13,270 bases of DNA. Origin: Chloroflexota bacterium. Its GTDB lineage: Bacteria; Chloroflexota; Limnocylindria; Limnocylindrales; CSP1-4. Shown one piece after another: positions 13,010 to 13,270 of the stretch (position 1 is its first letter; every line of letters starts with the position of its first letter). The notes under the pieces were generated by a model that did no database searches, was not told where the DNA came from, and saw nothing but the letters and a program-made list of their open reading frames with translations. The translations under genes were made by a program, and so were the position numbers. Location of the stretch: assembly GCA_013696945.1 (NCBI GenBank), contig JACCXQ010000116.1, forward strand, positions 1 through 13,270, read 5' to 3'.

Positions 13010-13237
13010 ATGCGCGCCGAGGCCCTGCTCCAGCTGGTGGCAGTGGTGGTCGTCATCCTCGAGCGACTGCAGGCCCGCGACTCGCCTGTGCCACTGGAGT
13101 CGGGTCGGCGGCGGAGACACCGACCGGTGAGACCTCCCGAACGATGGGCCGCACTGCGCCGGATCCGCGGGGCTCGGCGCGCCCGAGGTGAAAGCCCGCT
13201 GCAAGCCCGCCTCGGCGTTGCGACGCCCCGACAGTGA
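13010..13237 (+). CDS. Possible small protein, hypothetical
   Basis: An ATG preceded by GGAGG at 6 nt spacing opens a 75-residue frame. The N-terminus (LLQLVAVVVVILERLQAR) could form a short hydrophobic or amphipathic helix. The rest is very rich in Arg, with Pro and Ala, as random high-GC frames often are, and I recognise nothing in it. A GGTCGG/CCGACC inverted repeat (13103-13125) falls inside it. The good ribosome site is the main support; it may be spurious. Confidence 0.3.
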   Translation: MRAEALLQLVAVVVVILERLQARDSPVPLESGRRRRHRPVRPPERWAALRRIRGARRARGESPLQARLGVATPRQ

Positions 13238-13249
13238 CGGAGGGGCCGC

Positions 13250-13255
13250 TACGGT
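13250..13255 (+). promoter_or_regulatory. Candidate -10 element at the right edge
   Basis: TACGGT lies 16 bases before the window ends. It matches the local TANNNT pattern and may serve a gene starting just beyond the edge; this cannot be tested here. Confidence 0.2.
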
Positions 13256-13270
13256 CTCCCTGGCCGGCCG

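Noticed and set aside
12695..13204. A 169-codon minus-strand frame over the right-end intergenic region
   Set aside because: It overlaps the response regulator start in another frame, has no ribosome site or recognisable sequence, and changes character along its length.

Overview
This is a high-GC window, roughly 70% by eye, with frequent GTG and TTG starts, tight gene packing and mostly short or absent 5' leaders. The gene content suggests a free-living bacterium of the Chloroflexota, possibly near Limnocylindria, although a high-GC actinobacterium is not excluded. This placement is inferred from overall protein flavour: the class A PBP with an Asp/Pro/Thr-rich tail, PlsY and NnrE variants, and a KdpE-like regulator. 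No rRNA or other marker gene is present. I see no tRNA, CRISPR array, insertion sequence or prophage.

Layout. Positions 1-962 (minus) hold the N-terminal two thirds of dihydrolipoyl dehydrogenase, which runs off the left edge. It is divergent from plsY (1058-1687, plus), the acyl-phosphate-dependent glycerol-3-phosphate acyltransferase. plsY converges tail to tail, sharing one CTAG stop palindrome, with a minus-strand pair: NAD(P)HX epimerase and a 62-residue two-helix membrane protein (1684-2654). Going right again are a DCC-family thiol-disulfide protein and an overlapping family-4 glycosyltransferase (2737-4238). These converge on a two-gene ABC-2 exporter (4247-6621, minus; ATPase then permease, coupled by a GTGA overlap).

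A 423-bp gap follows that lacks any supported gene and is almost free of TA steps. Next is an uncharacterised membrane protein whose N-terminus seems to have been shifted out of frame (7045-7757). The largest gene is a class A penicillin-binding protein with a repetitive Pro-rich tail (7880-10963). Two small plus-strand genes follow, each preceded by a hairpin abutting its ribosome binding site: an Ala-rich protein with a hydrophobic C-terminus and a small alpha/beta-barrel (ABM-like) protein. An OmpR-type KdpE-like response regulator lies on the minus strand (11932-12729). The right end holds regulatory-looking sequence and one low-confidence small ORF.

Functionally the window is mostly housekeeping: central metabolism (E3), membrane lipid synthesis (PlsY), nicotinamide cofactor repair (NnrE) and cell-wall synthesis (PBP), with surface or export functions and one orphan regulator. 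I found no multi-gene novel system. The more unusual signals are a recurring TANNNT box 6-9 nt before start codons (leaderless-type promoters), a possible leaderless upstream ORF before lpd, the large hairpin at 11542-11580, the apparent frameshift near 7090, and an ABC ATPase with a Pro/Gly-rich N-terminal extension and Gln in place of the H-loop His.
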